In this document: positions 32,872-40,074 of the stretch, in pieces | Layout: each line of letters begins with the position of its first letter | How positions within the stretch are numbered: position 1 is the first letter of the stretch | Assembly (NCBI RefSeq): GCF_030296555.1 | Contig: NZ_AP027728.1 | Span: forward strand, 620,001 to 684,000 | DNA: 64,000 bases | DNA from: Microbacterium suwonense | GTDB taxonomy: Bacteria > Actinomycetota > Actinomycetes > Actinomycetales > Microbacteriaceae | Reading direction: 5' to 3' | Position numbers and translations under genes: made by a program | The notes under the pieces: generated by a model | Database searches by the model: none | Told to the model about the DNA's origin: nothing | The model's input: the letters and a program-made list of their open reading frames with translations, nothing else

Positions 32872-34246
32872 TCCGGTGGAGGTCTCCGGTTCCCCGGGCT
32901 ATGGTCCGCATGACGCCGAGCGTTTCTTCGCCGAGACCCACCGCTCGGAGCGCAACGACTTCTCCCGCGACCGGGCGCGCGTGCTGCACTCCGCCGCGCT
33001 GCGCCGGCTGGCGGCGAAAACCCAGGTGCTCAGCCCCGCGAGCACAGCTGATTTCGCTCGCAACCGCCTGACGCACTCCCTGGAGGTCGCACAGGTGGGC
33101 CGAGAGCTGGCATCCGCTCTCGGCGTCTCCGCCGACGTCGTCGACACCGCCTGCCTGAGTCATGATCTGGGGCACCCGCCGTTCGGTCACAACGGCGAGC
33201 GAGCGCTGAACGACTGGGCTGCCGACATCGGCGGCTTCGAGGGGAACGCGCAGTCGCTGCGCATCCTCACCCGGCTCGAGGCCAAGGTGCTCGACGACGA
33301 GGAGCACTCCGTCGGGCTGAACCTCACCCGCGCCAGCCTGGACGCCACCTGCAAGTACCCGTGGACCGTCGAGAACCCGCTGCCCGATCCCGGAGGCCGC
33401 CTGAAGTTCGGCGTGTACCCCGAGGACGAGCCCGTGTTCCGCTGGATGCGCGATGGCGCTCCGGGGCGGCTGCGCTGCATCGAAGCGGAGATCATGGATC
33501 TCAGCGACGACATCGGCTACTCGGTGCACGACTTCGAGGATGCGATCGTCAACGGCTACCTGGAGGTCGCCCAGCTCTCGGATCCGGATGAGCACGATGC
33601 GCTCATCGGTCGTATCCAGCAGTGGGTTGGCTACGACTACACGCGCGAGGAGCTTGCCGACGCCCTGTACCGGCTGACCAGGCAGCCGATGTGGCTGAGC
33701 ACCTTCGATCGCTCGCGTCGCGACCTCGCGCGACTGAAGAACCTCACCAGCGACATGATCGGCCGCTTCGCCCGGGCCTCCGTCGCCGCCACGCGCGAGG
33801 CGCACCCGGGCCCGACCCTGGCCCGGTACAGCGGGCATGTGGTGGTGCCGCGGGTGGTCGAGACCGAGATCGCCGTGCTGAAGGGGATCATGGGGCAGGC
33901 GATCGTCACGATCGACGCACGCAAGGGCGTGTACAAGGAGCAGCGTCGCGTGCTCGGGCGCCTCGCCGACGCGCTGTGGTCGACGGACGCGCTGTGGTCG
34001 GCCGGCGCTGATGTCCTCGAGCCGGCCTTCGCCGCCGACTTCCTCGCGGCGGCGACGGATGCTGAGCGCGCCCGGGTGGTCGTCGACCAGGTGGCGAGCC
34101 TGACCGATCAGACCGCCGTGGACTGGCACAACCGCCTGGTCGGCGAGATCGACCCGGCCGAGGTGGGCATCTGGTCGCCCCGGCACCCGCGTCACGGGGC
34201 CCACAAGCGTCCGGCGCCGCGCGTGCCCGTCGAGGGGGCCGTCTGA
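32861..34246 (+). CDS. dgt: Deoxyguanosinetriphosphate triphosphohydrolase-like protein
   Basis: This is an HD-domain phosphohydrolase that removes triphosphate from dNTPs. The GTG start at 32861 gives 461 residues. The HD motif is in SHDLGHPPFGHNGE at about residues 103-116, preceded by RNRLTHSLEVAQVGR. It lies directly upstream of dnaG with overlapping stop/start (TGATG), a conserved actinobacterial pair. Confidence 0.93.
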   Translation: MAADPVEVSGSPGYGPHDAERFFAETHRSERNDFSRDRARVLHSAALRRLAAKTQVLSPASTADFARNRLTHSLEVAQVGRELASALGVSADVVDTACLSHDLGHPPFGHNGERALNDWAADIGGFEGNAQSLRILTRLEAKVLDDEEHSVGLNLTRASLDATCKYPWTVENPLPDPGGRLKFGVYPEDEPVFRWMRDGAPGRLRCIEAEIMDLSDDIGYSVHDFEDAIVNGYLEVAQLSDPDEHDALIGRIQQWVGYDYTREELADALYRLTRQPMWLSTFDRSRRDLARLKNLTSDMIGRFARASVAATREAHPGPTLARYSGHVVVPRVVETEIAVLKGIMGQAIVTIDARKGVYKEQRRVLGRLADALWSTDALWSAGADVLEPAFAADFLAAATDAERARVVVDQVASLTDQTAVDWHNRLVGEIDPAEVGIWSPRHPRHGAHKRPAPRVPVEGAV

Positions 34247-36105
34247 TGCCTCGCATCCTTCAGGCGGACGTCGAAGAGGTCAAGTCGCGCACCAACATCG
34301 CCGACATCGTCGGCGAGCGCGTGGCACTGAAATCCGCGGGAGTCGGCTCGATGAAGGGGCTCTGCCCGTTCCACGACGAGAAGAGTCCGAGCTTTCACGT
34401 GCGCCCGCAGGTGGGCTTCTACCACTGCTTCGGATGCGGGGCCTCCGGCGATGTGTACTCCTTTCTGCGCGAGATGGATCACGTCAGCTTCACCGAGGCC
34501 GTCGAGCGGCTCGCCGGAAGGCTGGGCTACCCGCTGCACTATGAGGACGGCGGCGCGGCGCCCGAGACCAGCGGCCGCAGCCGGCTGTATGCCGCGAACA
34601 CTGCGGCGGCGGAGTACTTCCGCAGTCAGCTGCTCAGTCCCGAGGCAGAGAGCGCCAGGCGCTTCCTGGGCGAGCGAGGCTTCGATGCGGGTGCGGCGGC
34701 GCACTTCGGGGTCGGGTACGCACCGCGCGGGTGGGACAATCTGCTGAAGGCGCTCGGCACACAGGGATTCACCCGCGAGGAGCTCAGCGCTGCGGGTCTC
34801 GTCTCCACCGGGCAGCGCGGCGTGTACGACAGGTTCCGCGGTCGGGTGATCTGGCCGATCCGGGACGTCTCCGGCCAGACGATCGGGTTCGGCGCACGCC
34901 GACTGTACGACGAGGACCAGGGCCCGAAATACCTGAACACCCCCGAGACACCGCTGTACAAGAAGACTCAGGTGCTCTATGGGCTGGATCTGGCCAAGCG
35001 CGACATCGCCCGCGGCGATCCGCGGCGTGTTGTCGTCGTCGAGGGATACACCGATGTGATGGCATGCCACCTGGCAGGGGTCACCACCGCCGTCGCAACC
35101 TGCGGCACCGCATTCGGCGCCGAGCACATCAAGATGCTCCGCCGGGTGATGGGCGATGACTCGGCGACGGGCGAGGTGGTGTTCACCTTCGACGGCGATG
35201 AGGCGGGGCAGAAGGCCGCACTGCGTGCGTTCTCGGAGGACTCGCGCTTCACCGCGCAGACCTTCGTCGCCGTGGCACCGGATGGGCTGGATCCCTGCGA
35301 TCTGCGCCTGCAGCGCGGCGATGCCGCCGTGCGCGGGCTGATGGATGCCAAGGTGCCCATGTTCGAGTTCGCCATCGACCGCAAGCTCGCCGGCTACGAC
35401 CTCGCCACCGTCGAGGGTCAGGTGGGTGCATTGCGCGCCGCCGCACCGATCGTCGGCGAGATCCGGGACGAGCTGCTGCGGCCCGGGTACGAGCGGGTGC
35501 TGGCCCGACGCCTCGGCATGGACCCCACCGCCGTGCACCAGGAGGTACGCCGTGCAGCCCGCGGCACGGCATCGGACGGGCGCGGATCGCAGCGTCCTCA
35601 GCAGGCGGCATCCAGCAGCGATTCCGAGGTCGTCACCCGGGTGCGCCTGGTCGACCTCCCGCGCACGGCGGATGTCGCCGTCGAGCGCGACGGGCTGATG
35701 GGCATCCTGCAGTACGGGCATCTGATCGACCAGGAACTGCTGTCCAGGGCGGTGTCGGAGCAGTTCCGCGATCCCGGCCTGGACGCGGTGCGCGAGTCCA
35801 TCGCATCCGTCGAGGACCGCACCAGGGTGGGGTGGGCGACGCGCGCGGCGGATGCCGTGCGCGAGCCGTACCGGAGTCTGGCGGGGGAGCTGCTGATGAT
35901 GCCGTTCCCCGCGAAGGATGAGGAGCGTGCGCTGGTGTCGGCGACGGCGCTGTGCCGCCGGCTGATCGTACGGACGATCGACCGGGAGAAGAACGAGCTG
36001 CTCGGCGCCGTGCAGCGGGTGCCGGCGGACTCCGACGGCGGCCGGGCGCTGCGCATGCGCCTGCGTGATCTCGACCTGGAGCGGATGCGATTCGTCGAGT
36101 CGTGA
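34246..36105 (+). CDS. dnaG: DNA primase DnaG
   Basis: This is the primase that makes RNA primers at replication forks. The 619-residue product has an N-terminal CHC2 zinc finger (CPFHDEKSPSF ... CFGCGASG at about residues 40-66), the catalytic core, a TOPRIM domain (VVVVEGYTDVMACH at about 263-276, then FTFDGDEAG) and a C-terminal DnaB-binding domain. Length is normal. Confidence 0.97.
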   Translation: MPRILQADVEEVKSRTNIADIVGERVALKSAGVGSMKGLCPFHDEKSPSFHVRPQVGFYHCFGCGASGDVYSFLREMDHVSFTEAVERLAGRLGYPLHYEDGGAAPETSGRSRLYAANTAAAEYFRSQLLSPEAESARRFLGERGFDAGAAAHFGVGYAPRGWDNLLKALGTQGFTREELSAAGLVSTGQRGVYDRFRGRVIWPIRDVSGQTIGFGARRLYDEDQGPKYLNTPETPLYKKTQVLYGLDLAKRDIARGDPRRVVVVEGYTDVMACHLAGVTTAVATCGTAFGAEHIKMLRRVMGDDSATGEVVFTFDGDEAGQKAALRAFSEDSRFTAQTFVAVAPDGLDPCDLRLQRGDAAVRGLMDAKVPMFEFAIDRKLAGYDLATVEGQVGALRAAAPIVGEIRDELLRPGYERVLARRLGMDPTAVHQEVRRAARGTASDGRGSQRPQQAASSSDSEVVTRVRLVDLPRTADVAVERDGLMGILQYGHLIDQELLSRAVSEQFRDPGLDAVRESIASVEDRTRVGWATRAADAVREPYRSLAGELLMMPFPAKDEERALVSATALCRRLIVRTIDREKNELLGAVQRVPADSDGGRALRMRLRDLDLERMRFVES

Positions 36106-36139
36106 GCACGTGACCTGATTCACGGGGCAGGATGGAAGC

Positions 36140-36907
36140 ATGCCTGCCGCCAGCGATGTCGCCATCGAATGCTCCGACCTCGTCATCGACAGGATCGGCC
36201 ATGGCGGCATCACGCGCGCCATCGACGGCGTGACGTTCACGTTGCGGCCGGGTGACTTGATCTGCGTCGGCGGCGCCACGGGGGCGGGGAAATCGACGCT
36301 TGTGTCAGCCCTCGCCGGCCACGGCGATGCCACGCTGAAGGTAGCCGGTGGGCGGGCACAGGTATGCGGGGTGAACATCCGCAGGCTGGGGCGCAAGCGC
36401 CGGATGCTGACCGCACTGAGTGGCTACATCCCTCAGGCCGCCGGCGCGAAGCTTCCGCCCCGGCTCACCGTCGGCGAGGCGATCGCGGAGCCGATCACGT
36501 CGCGGCAGAAGAAAGTGAACAGCAGGGCGCTGGAGATGCGGGTCGCCTCGCTGCTGGACGAGTTGCATCTGCCGCTGGGCGCTGCCGGCAAGTTCCCCTA
36601 CGAGCTCAGCGCAGGAATGCGCCAGCGCGCGGCGATCGCACGCGCGTTCATGCTCGAGCCGCGTGTGCTGATCGCCGACGAACCGCTCGCGAACCTCGAC
36701 CTGGAGGTGCGCCCGGTGGTGTTCGAGGCCATCACCCGCCGTCGCCGCGAACAGCAGATGGCGGCACTCCTGGTGACCAACGACGCCGCCTTCATCCGCG
36801 AGCTGGAGGCGGAGGCTCTGATCCTGCGCAGCGGCCACGTGGTGGCCCGGGGGATCGGACGCAACCTGGTCTGGTCGCCGAATGCCGAAGCCGATTCCGG
36901 CCGCTGA
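36140..36907 (+). CDS. Orphan ABC transporter ATP-binding protein
   Basis: This is an ABC ATPase of 255 residues without an adjacent permease. Walker A GGATGAGKST is at about residues 46-55, the signature is ELSAGMRQR (SAG instead of the usual SGG), and Walker B is VLIADEP. The protein most resembles ATPases of peptide or lipoprotein-release transporters. It stands between dnaG and the tRNA-Asn gene, and its partner must be encoded elsewhere, if any. Confidence 0.8.
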   Translation: MPAASDVAIECSDLVIDRIGHGGITRAIDGVTFTLRPGDLICVGGATGAGKSTLVSALAGHGDATLKVAGGRAQVCGVNIRRLGRKRRMLTALSGYIPQAAGAKLPPRLTVGEAIAEPITSRQKKVNSRALEMRVASLLDELHLPLGAAGKFPYELSAGMRQRAAIARAFMLEPRVLIADEPLANLDLEVRPVVFEAITRRRREQQMAALLVTNDAAFIRELEAEALILRSGHVVARGIGRNLVWSPNAEADSGR

Positions 36908-36954
36908 AGGCGCCACGCCCGGGGTGCCGGTCGAGTTCGGAGCACCGCTCGGAG

Positions 36955-36970
36955 TTTGCTACGCTAGACG
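36955..36970 (+). promoter_or_regulatory. Possible -10 region for the tRNA-Asn promoter
   Basis: TACGCT and the overlapping TAGACG at about 36959-36970 lie some 30 bases upstream of the tRNA. They resemble actinobacterial -10 boxes. No clear -35 box is seen. Confidence 0.35.
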
Positions 36971-36995
36971 AGTTGCCCGCTCGCGGGGAACGTGA

Positions 36996-37068
36996 TCCTC
37001 GGTAGCTCAATTGGCAGAGCAGCCGGCTGTTAACCGGCAGGTTCTTGGTTCGAGTCCAAGCCGGGGAG
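36996..37068 (+). tRNA. tRNA-Asn (GTT)
   Basis: This is a 73-base tRNA. The acceptor stem is TCCTCGG (36996-37002) with CCGGGGA (37061-37067), one T-G wobble, discriminator G. The anticodon stem GCCGG/CCGGC frames the loop CTGTTAA, anticodon GTT. The T arm is CTTGG-TTCGAGT-CCAAG. No CCA is encoded. The 3' 34 bases are part of the att core, so the 3' half was supplied by the integrated element; the gene remains intact. Confidence 0.97.
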
Positions 37069-37338
37069 CGCATGAAGCCCCGTCCCCGGGTCATCCTGGG
37101 GCGGGGCTTCTCCCGTCTCCAGCCAGCGCACCGGGTAGCCGGTCGCCATGGCGAACGCGACGAGATCGCGACGGCGCGGCTTGTGCCGGCCGTTGATCCA
37201 ACTGCTGACCGCATTTCGGGAGACCTGGAGCCGGTCGGCGATCTCCTGTACGCCTATGCCGGTGTGTCGCAGTGCCATGTACATGCGCAGCGGAAGATCG
37301 ACCTCGAAGCGCGGGTCGTGTGCTGTGTTCATGCTCAT
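37030..37338 (-). CDS. HTH repressor whose 3' end spans the att core
   Basis: This is a Cro/CI-type helix-turn-helix protein, likely the lysogeny repressor. The prophage form has 102 residues. The HTH covers about residues 18-75 (GVQEIADRLQVSRNAVSSWINGR), followed by GYPVRWLETGE. The C-terminus ALPGLDSNQEPAG is encoded antisense across the att core; the last Gly codon and the TAA stop come from the host tRNA. In the circular form, rebuilt from the right end (45210-45238), residue 102 onward would read VIRLMRSAA, giving 110 residues. Starts at 37338 or ATG 37332 are both possible. A perfect palindrome lies 10 bases upstream. Confidence 0.85.
   Translation of the reverse strand: MSMNTAHDPRFEVDLPLRMYMALRHTGIGVQEIADRLQVSRNAVSSWINGRHKPRRRDLVAFAMATGYPVRWLETGEAPPQDDPGTGLHALPGLDSNQEPAG
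37035..37069 (+). repeat. attL core
   Basis: This is the 35-bp exact direct repeat of 45239-45273, comprising the tRNA-Asn 3' part from the anticodon stem through the discriminator plus one base. It is the left junction of the prophage. The antisense strand also encodes the end of the repressor gene. Confidence 0.95.
37074..37110 (+). terminator. Element-supplied terminator hairpin downstream of tRNA-Asn
   Basis: GAAGCCCCG (37074-37082) pairs with CGGGGCTTC (37102-37110), and CCCC (37084-37087) pairs with GGGG (37098-37101), with one bulged T. It lies 5 bases after the tRNA and can end its transcript. It sits inside the antisense repressor coding region. Confidence 0.65.
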
Positions 37339-37347
37339 GGCTCAATT

Positions 37348-37361
37348 GTGACACTTGTCAC
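37348..37361. promoter_or_regulatory. Operator palindrome O1
   Basis: GTGACA (37348-37353), CT, TGTCAC (37356-37361): a perfect inverted repeat between the repressor and the rightward genes. It overlaps the -35 box of the rightward promoter. A near-copy is at 39323-39336. It is the likely binding site of the HTH repressor (inference). Confidence 0.75.
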
Positions 37362-37383
37362 TCGATAGTTCGACGGGTTAGAC
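37355..37383 (+). promoter_or_regulatory. Early rightward promoter of the element
   Basis: TTGTCA (37355-37360), a 17-base spacer, then TTAGAC (37378-37383). The -35 overlaps operator O1, so repressor binding would block it. It would drive the xis-to-rep genes. Confidence 0.6.
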
Positions 37384-37401
37384 ACGCCTTCGATTGAAGT
37401 G

Positions 37402-37443
37402 GTGCAATGTTGCGGGGTTACGAGAAATAGTGCAATGATGCAC
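37402..37443 (+). repeat. Two direct repeats upstream of the Xis-like gene
   Basis: GTGCAATGTTGC (37402-37413) and GTGCAATGATGC (37430-37441) differ at one base and begin 28 bases apart, just before the start at 37446. They may be binding sites for the Xis-like protein or another regulator. Confidence 0.55.
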
Positions 37444-37445
37444 AC

Positions 37446-37664
37446 GTGACGATGCTGAGTGCGGATGTGCCGGTTGCTGAGCTGCTGACGACTGCGGAAG
37501 TCGCGCGGCGTGTGGGGGTCGTGCGGTGGACGGTCTGTCGTGCTGTCGCGGACGGCGAGCTGCGGCCTGTGGCGAAGTTGCCTGGCGTGAATGGGGCGTA
37601 CCTGTTCACGGAGGCGGCTGTTGTTGCGTGGCGGTCGCCGGGTGAGCGGTTGGTGTCGCTGTGA
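37446..37664 (+). CDS. Xis-like MerR-type helix-turn-helix protein
   Basis: This is a 72-residue protein with a winged HTH of the excisionase/HTH_17 type (LLTTAEVARRVGVVRWTVCRAV ... GVNGAYLFTEAAVVAW). Proteins of this shape next to integrases act as recombination directionality factors or as transcription regulators. The start is GTG 37446 or ATG 37452. Its stop overlaps the next gene by 4 bases (GTGA). It is first in the early operon. Confidence 0.75.
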   Translation: MTMLSADVPVAELLTTAEVARRVGVVRWTVCRAVADGELRPVAKLPGVNGAYLFTEAAVVAWRSPGERLVSL

Positions 37665-37819
37665 GCGCGGGGGAGTGCGGGCCGGGCTGCCATGGCTGGT
37701 GCCTGCTCGATGGGCAGCCCTGTCACGCGGTCGGCGTGCGCTGTGTGGTCTGCGGGCTGGCCGCTCTGGCGCCTGACTGGGAGGGCCGCTCGGCTGTCCT
37801 GGATCGGCTGGACTCGTGA
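37661..37819 (+). CDS. Small cysteine-rich protein (52 aa)
   Basis: No family recognised. GTG 37661 overlaps the upstream stop and yields MSAGECGPGCHGWCLLDGQ with further cysteines (PCHAVGVRCVVCG), a likely zinc-binding microdomain. The stop overlaps the next start (GTGA). It lies in the early operon before Rep. Confidence 0.6.
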   Translation: MSAGECGPGCHGWCLLDGQPCHAVGVRCVVCGLAALAPDWEGRSAVLDRLDS

Positions 37820-38097
37820 GCGGGTTGGAGTGCCGGCATCTGAACGGGCTGGCGTATGGCGGGTACGCGCTGTGCTTTGACTGCGGGGCGGAGTCTGGGC
37901 CTGACCCGGCGCCGGCGCCTGCGCCGTCGATCGTTGCGCAGCGGCTGGAGGTGGTCGGTGTGATCGCGCGGGGCCGGCCCTCGGGGCCGTCTGGTGAGGC
38001 GGTGCTGTGTCCGGTGTGCACGCGTCCGGTATCGAGTCTGCACGCGTTGACGGCGCACGCTGTGGCCGCGCATCCGGTGCCTGAGGCGGTCGCCTGA
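37816..38097 (+). CDS. Small zinc-finger protein (93 aa)
   Basis: No family recognised. GTG 37816 gives 93 residues with an N-terminal CxxH/CxxC-like cluster (CRHLNGLAYGGYALCFDCG) and a C-terminal C2H2-like finger (CPVCTRPVSSLHALTAH). An Ala/Pro linker separates them. The stop overlaps the Rep start (TGATG), so translation is probably coupled. It may bind DNA and assist Rep or copy control (inference). Confidence 0.62.
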   Translation: MSGLECRHLNGLAYGGYALCFDCGAESGPDPAPAPAPSIVAQRLEVVGVIARGRPSGPSGEAVLCPVCTRPVSSLHALTAHAVAAHPVPEAVA

Positions 38098-39323
38098 TGG
38101 CGGTTCGTTTCGGTGGCGACGCGTCAGCGTCGGCCGGACTTGGTACACATGCGAAGTCGGTAACCCGCTCTCGGGACTTCCGGGCGTTGCGGCGGCTGCG
38201 CTTCGCGCGCCGCGCTCAGTCCTCGGCTTGGCTGCTGGCCGATAGCGCCGATCTGCATGGTGAGGGGCCGGCGTCGCGTGAGCTTGCGCCGCGTGTGGCT
38301 AAATGCGGGTGGGCGATCGCGGCCGGTGTTGGTGTGCATAAGCGCGAGGGTGGCGCGGCTCGGTTCTCGGGCGTGGCGCACTGCGGGAGCATCTGGGGGT
38401 GCCCGACGTGCTCGGCGGTGATCCGTAATCGGCGCGCGGAAGAGGTCACGGCTGCGTCGGAGTGGTGGCGGGGCGAGCGGGATGGGGCGTTCCTGTTCGT
38501 GACGTTCACGGCCAGGCACAAGATGGGCGACCCGCTGAAGGATTCGCTGTCGGCGTTGACGGGGGCATTTACGCGGCTGATTCGGGGTGCGCCGTGGAAG
38601 CGGTTTGCGGCGCGGATGGGCATCGCGCACATGATCAAAGCGGTCGAGGTCACGCTGTCCTGGCGTAATGGATGGCATGCGCATCTGCATGTGCTGTGGT
38701 TCACGGATCGGGAGGCGTCCAGGAGCGCCCTGGAGGACGCGCAGGGCTGGCTGGCGGCTCGGTGGGCGGACATGGTTGTCAAGGAGGGCGGACGGCGCCC
38801 AGACGACGTGCACGGGGTGAATGTGCGGCGGGTGCAGGACGGGCGGATCGTGTCGCAGTACCTGACGAAGCTGCAAGAGGCTGAGCCTGACCGGCCGCGT
38901 GGCTGGGACTTGGCTGCAGAGATGACGCGGATCGATTCGAAGAAGGGCCGGCTTGAGTCGCTGGTGCCGTTCGATCTGCTCGACGTCGACGGGATGAGCG
39001 AGGAAGAGCAGCAGCGTGCGCGTGAGCATTGGGCCGAGTTCGTCGCGGTCACGAAAGGCCGGCGCGCGATGACCTGGTCGCGGGGCCTGAAAGACGCTGC
39101 GGGTATCGACGAGCTCGACGATGACGAGATTGTCGCGGAGGCTGAGCCATCTGCTGAGGATGACGATTTGGTGGTCGTGATCCATCGCCGGGACTGGATG
39201 CGGATGCAGCACGATCCCGACAAGGTGGCGCGGGTGCTGGAGTTGGTCGAGCAGGGCCGTTTGGACGAGTTGCTGAGCGTGGTGGCGTTCATGTATCCGG
39301 CTGAGGCTCACGCGCGCGAATAG
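38097..39323 (+). CDS. rep: Rolling-circle replication initiator, Rep_1-like HUH endonuclease
   Basis: This is a HUH endonuclease that nicks the origin to start rolling-circle replication. The 408-residue product carries the upstream CGSIWGCPTCSAVIRNRR cysteine motif of Rep_1 proteins at about residue 95. Motif I is FVTFTARH, motif II (HUH) is GWHAHLHVLWF, and the catalytic tyrosine motif is VSQYLTK. It has an acidic C-terminal region (DELDDDEIVAEAEPSAEDDD). It occupies the pII position of filamentous phages and could equally serve a plasmid, but the genes following are phage-like. Its stop overlaps the operator O2. Confidence 0.88.
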   Translation: MAVRFGGDASASAGLGTHAKSVTRSRDFRALRRLRFARRAQSSAWLLADSADLHGEGPASRELAPRVAKCGWAIAAGVGVHKREGGAARFSGVAHCGSIWGCPTCSAVIRNRRAEEVTAASEWWRGERDGAFLFVTFTARHKMGDPLKDSLSALTGAFTRLIRGAPWKRFAARMGIAHMIKAVEVTLSWRNGWHAHLHVLWFTDREASRSALEDAQGWLAARWADMVVKEGGRRPDDVHGVNVRRVQDGRIVSQYLTKLQEAEPDRPRGWDLAAEMTRIDSKKGRLESLVPFDLLDVDGMSEEEQQRAREHWAEFVAVTKGRRAMTWSRGLKDAAGIDELDDDEIVAEAEPSAEDDDLVVVIHRRDWMRMQHDPDKVARVLELVEQGRLDELLSVVAFMYPAEAHARE

Positions 39324-39336
39324 TGACATTTATCAC
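39323..39336. promoter_or_regulatory. Operator palindrome O2
   Basis: GTGACA (39323-39328), TT, TATCAC (39331-39336): the same inverted repeat as O1 with one arm mismatch and a different central pair. It begins in the Rep stop codon and overlaps the -35 of the next promoter. Confidence 0.72.
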
Positions 39337-39358
39337 TCTGCCTGCTGCGGGTTAAGAC
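39330..39358 (+). promoter_or_regulatory. Promoter of the structural-gene operon
   Basis: TTATCA (39330-39335), 17 bases, TAAGAC (39353-39358). The sequence between resembles the O1 promoter (CGGGTTA before the -10 in both). It is 44 bases upstream of the putative ssDNA-binding gene. Confidence 0.58.
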
Positions 39359-39401
39359 TGGTCGCATCCCCGGTGCAGGGGTCACAGGGAACGGAGTGGA
39401 A

Positions 39402-39773
39402 ATGGCTATCGGAATCAAGGTCGATCCTCGGATCGTCGCGGCGGGCAAGGTCGTCGCGGTGCAGGAGCGCACGGAGCGTGTCTCGGACGCGGATCGTGCT
39501 GCGGGGCTGGTCGGGAAGGTGGAGCGGCACGACGTGCTGCTGTCTCAGCCGCATGGCGGGCAGCTCGTGGTCAGGTTCCGTGTTCGTGACAAGCTGCCGG
39601 TGCCCACGCCGGGCGAGTTCGTCGCCGTCGATGCGAGCGTGTCTGAGGGCTCGTTCCGTGGGGAGAACGGCGAGACGATCAGCTTCGTGTCTCTGGTCGC
39701 TGTCGGGCCGGCGTATGACGCGCTCGACGCGATCCAGTCGGCCCTGTCCGCTTCGGCTCCCTCGGGGAAGTAG
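39402..39773 (+). CDS. Putative ssDNA-binding protein (pV-like)
   Basis: This is a 123-residue protein with a beta-rich middle (HDVLLSQPHGGQLVVRFRVRDK) and no membrane segment. Position directly after Rep matches gene V of filamentous phages, which coats newly made ssDNA. ATG 39402 has GGAG 5 bases upstream; a GTG at 39396 is an alternative. The sequence does not itself prove ssDNA binding; the call depends on synteny. Confidence 0.58.
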   Translation: MAIGIKVDPRIVAAGKVVAVQERTERVSDADRAAGLVGKVERHDVLLSQPHGGQLVVRFRVRDKLPVPTPGEFVAVDASVSEGSFRGENGETISFVSLVAVGPAYDALDAIQSALSASAPSGK

Positions 39774-39779
39774 CCGGTC

Positions 39780-39866
39780 ATGATTCTCACGTTGCTGTCG
39801 GCGCTGCTGATCGTCCTTGGGCTGATCGGTCTGCCGGCCGTGGCGATCGGGACGGCGGTGGAGTGA
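39780..39866 (+). CDS. Tiny membrane protein 1 (28 aa)
   Basis: MILTLLSALLIVLGLIGLP... is almost entirely one transmembrane helix. It overlaps the next start by one base (TGATG). Position and size resemble minor coat proteins pVII/pIX of filamentous phages. Confidence 0.6.
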   Translation: MILTLLSALLIVLGLIGLPAVAIGTAVE

Positions 39867-39973
39867 TGGACGCGCTCGCCGTCGTGATTCCTGAGACGCA
39901 TCTCTGGGCGGTTCTCGTTGCTGGTGTCGGCTGCTACGCGGTCGGGCGCTGGATGGGCGGGGGCCTGCGGTGA
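39866..39973 (+). CDS. Tiny membrane protein 2 (35 aa)
   Basis: MDALAVVIPETHLWAVLVAG... has one transmembrane segment and ends in a basic GRWMGGGLR. Its start overlaps the preceding stop and its stop overlaps the next GTG. It is likely a minor coat protein by position. Confidence 0.6.
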   Translation: MDALAVVIPETHLWAVLVAGVGCYAVGRWMGGGLR

Positions 39974-40074
39974 GTGGTGTGTTTCTCGCACTGGCAGGGT
40001 CGCTGGTCGCTATCGAGGGGGTCGTGATCGGGGCTACGGCTCTGTTGCGACTGTTTTCGAGGGTGGCGCGATGA
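39970..40074 (+). CDS. Tiny membrane protein 3 (34 aa)
   Basis: The GTG start gives MSGVFLALAGSLVAIEGVVIG, one transmembrane helix, then a basic tail (LLRLFSRVAR). Overlapping starts and stops on both sides indicate coupled translation. It is a candidate minor coat protein. Confidence 0.6.
   Translation: MSGVFLALAGSLVAIEGVVIGATALLRLFSRVAR

Noticed and set aside
37036..37071. A conserved protein domain in the repressor tail (ALPGLDSNQEPA)
   Set aside because: This segment is simply the antisense translation of the tRNA-Asn 3' end; its conservation would reflect the tRNA, not protein function.
38097..39323. Integrated rolling-circle plasmid instead of a phage
   Set aside because: Rep alone would allow it, but the coat-like, pIII-like, pVI-like and Zot genes in inovirus order make a filamentous phage more likely.
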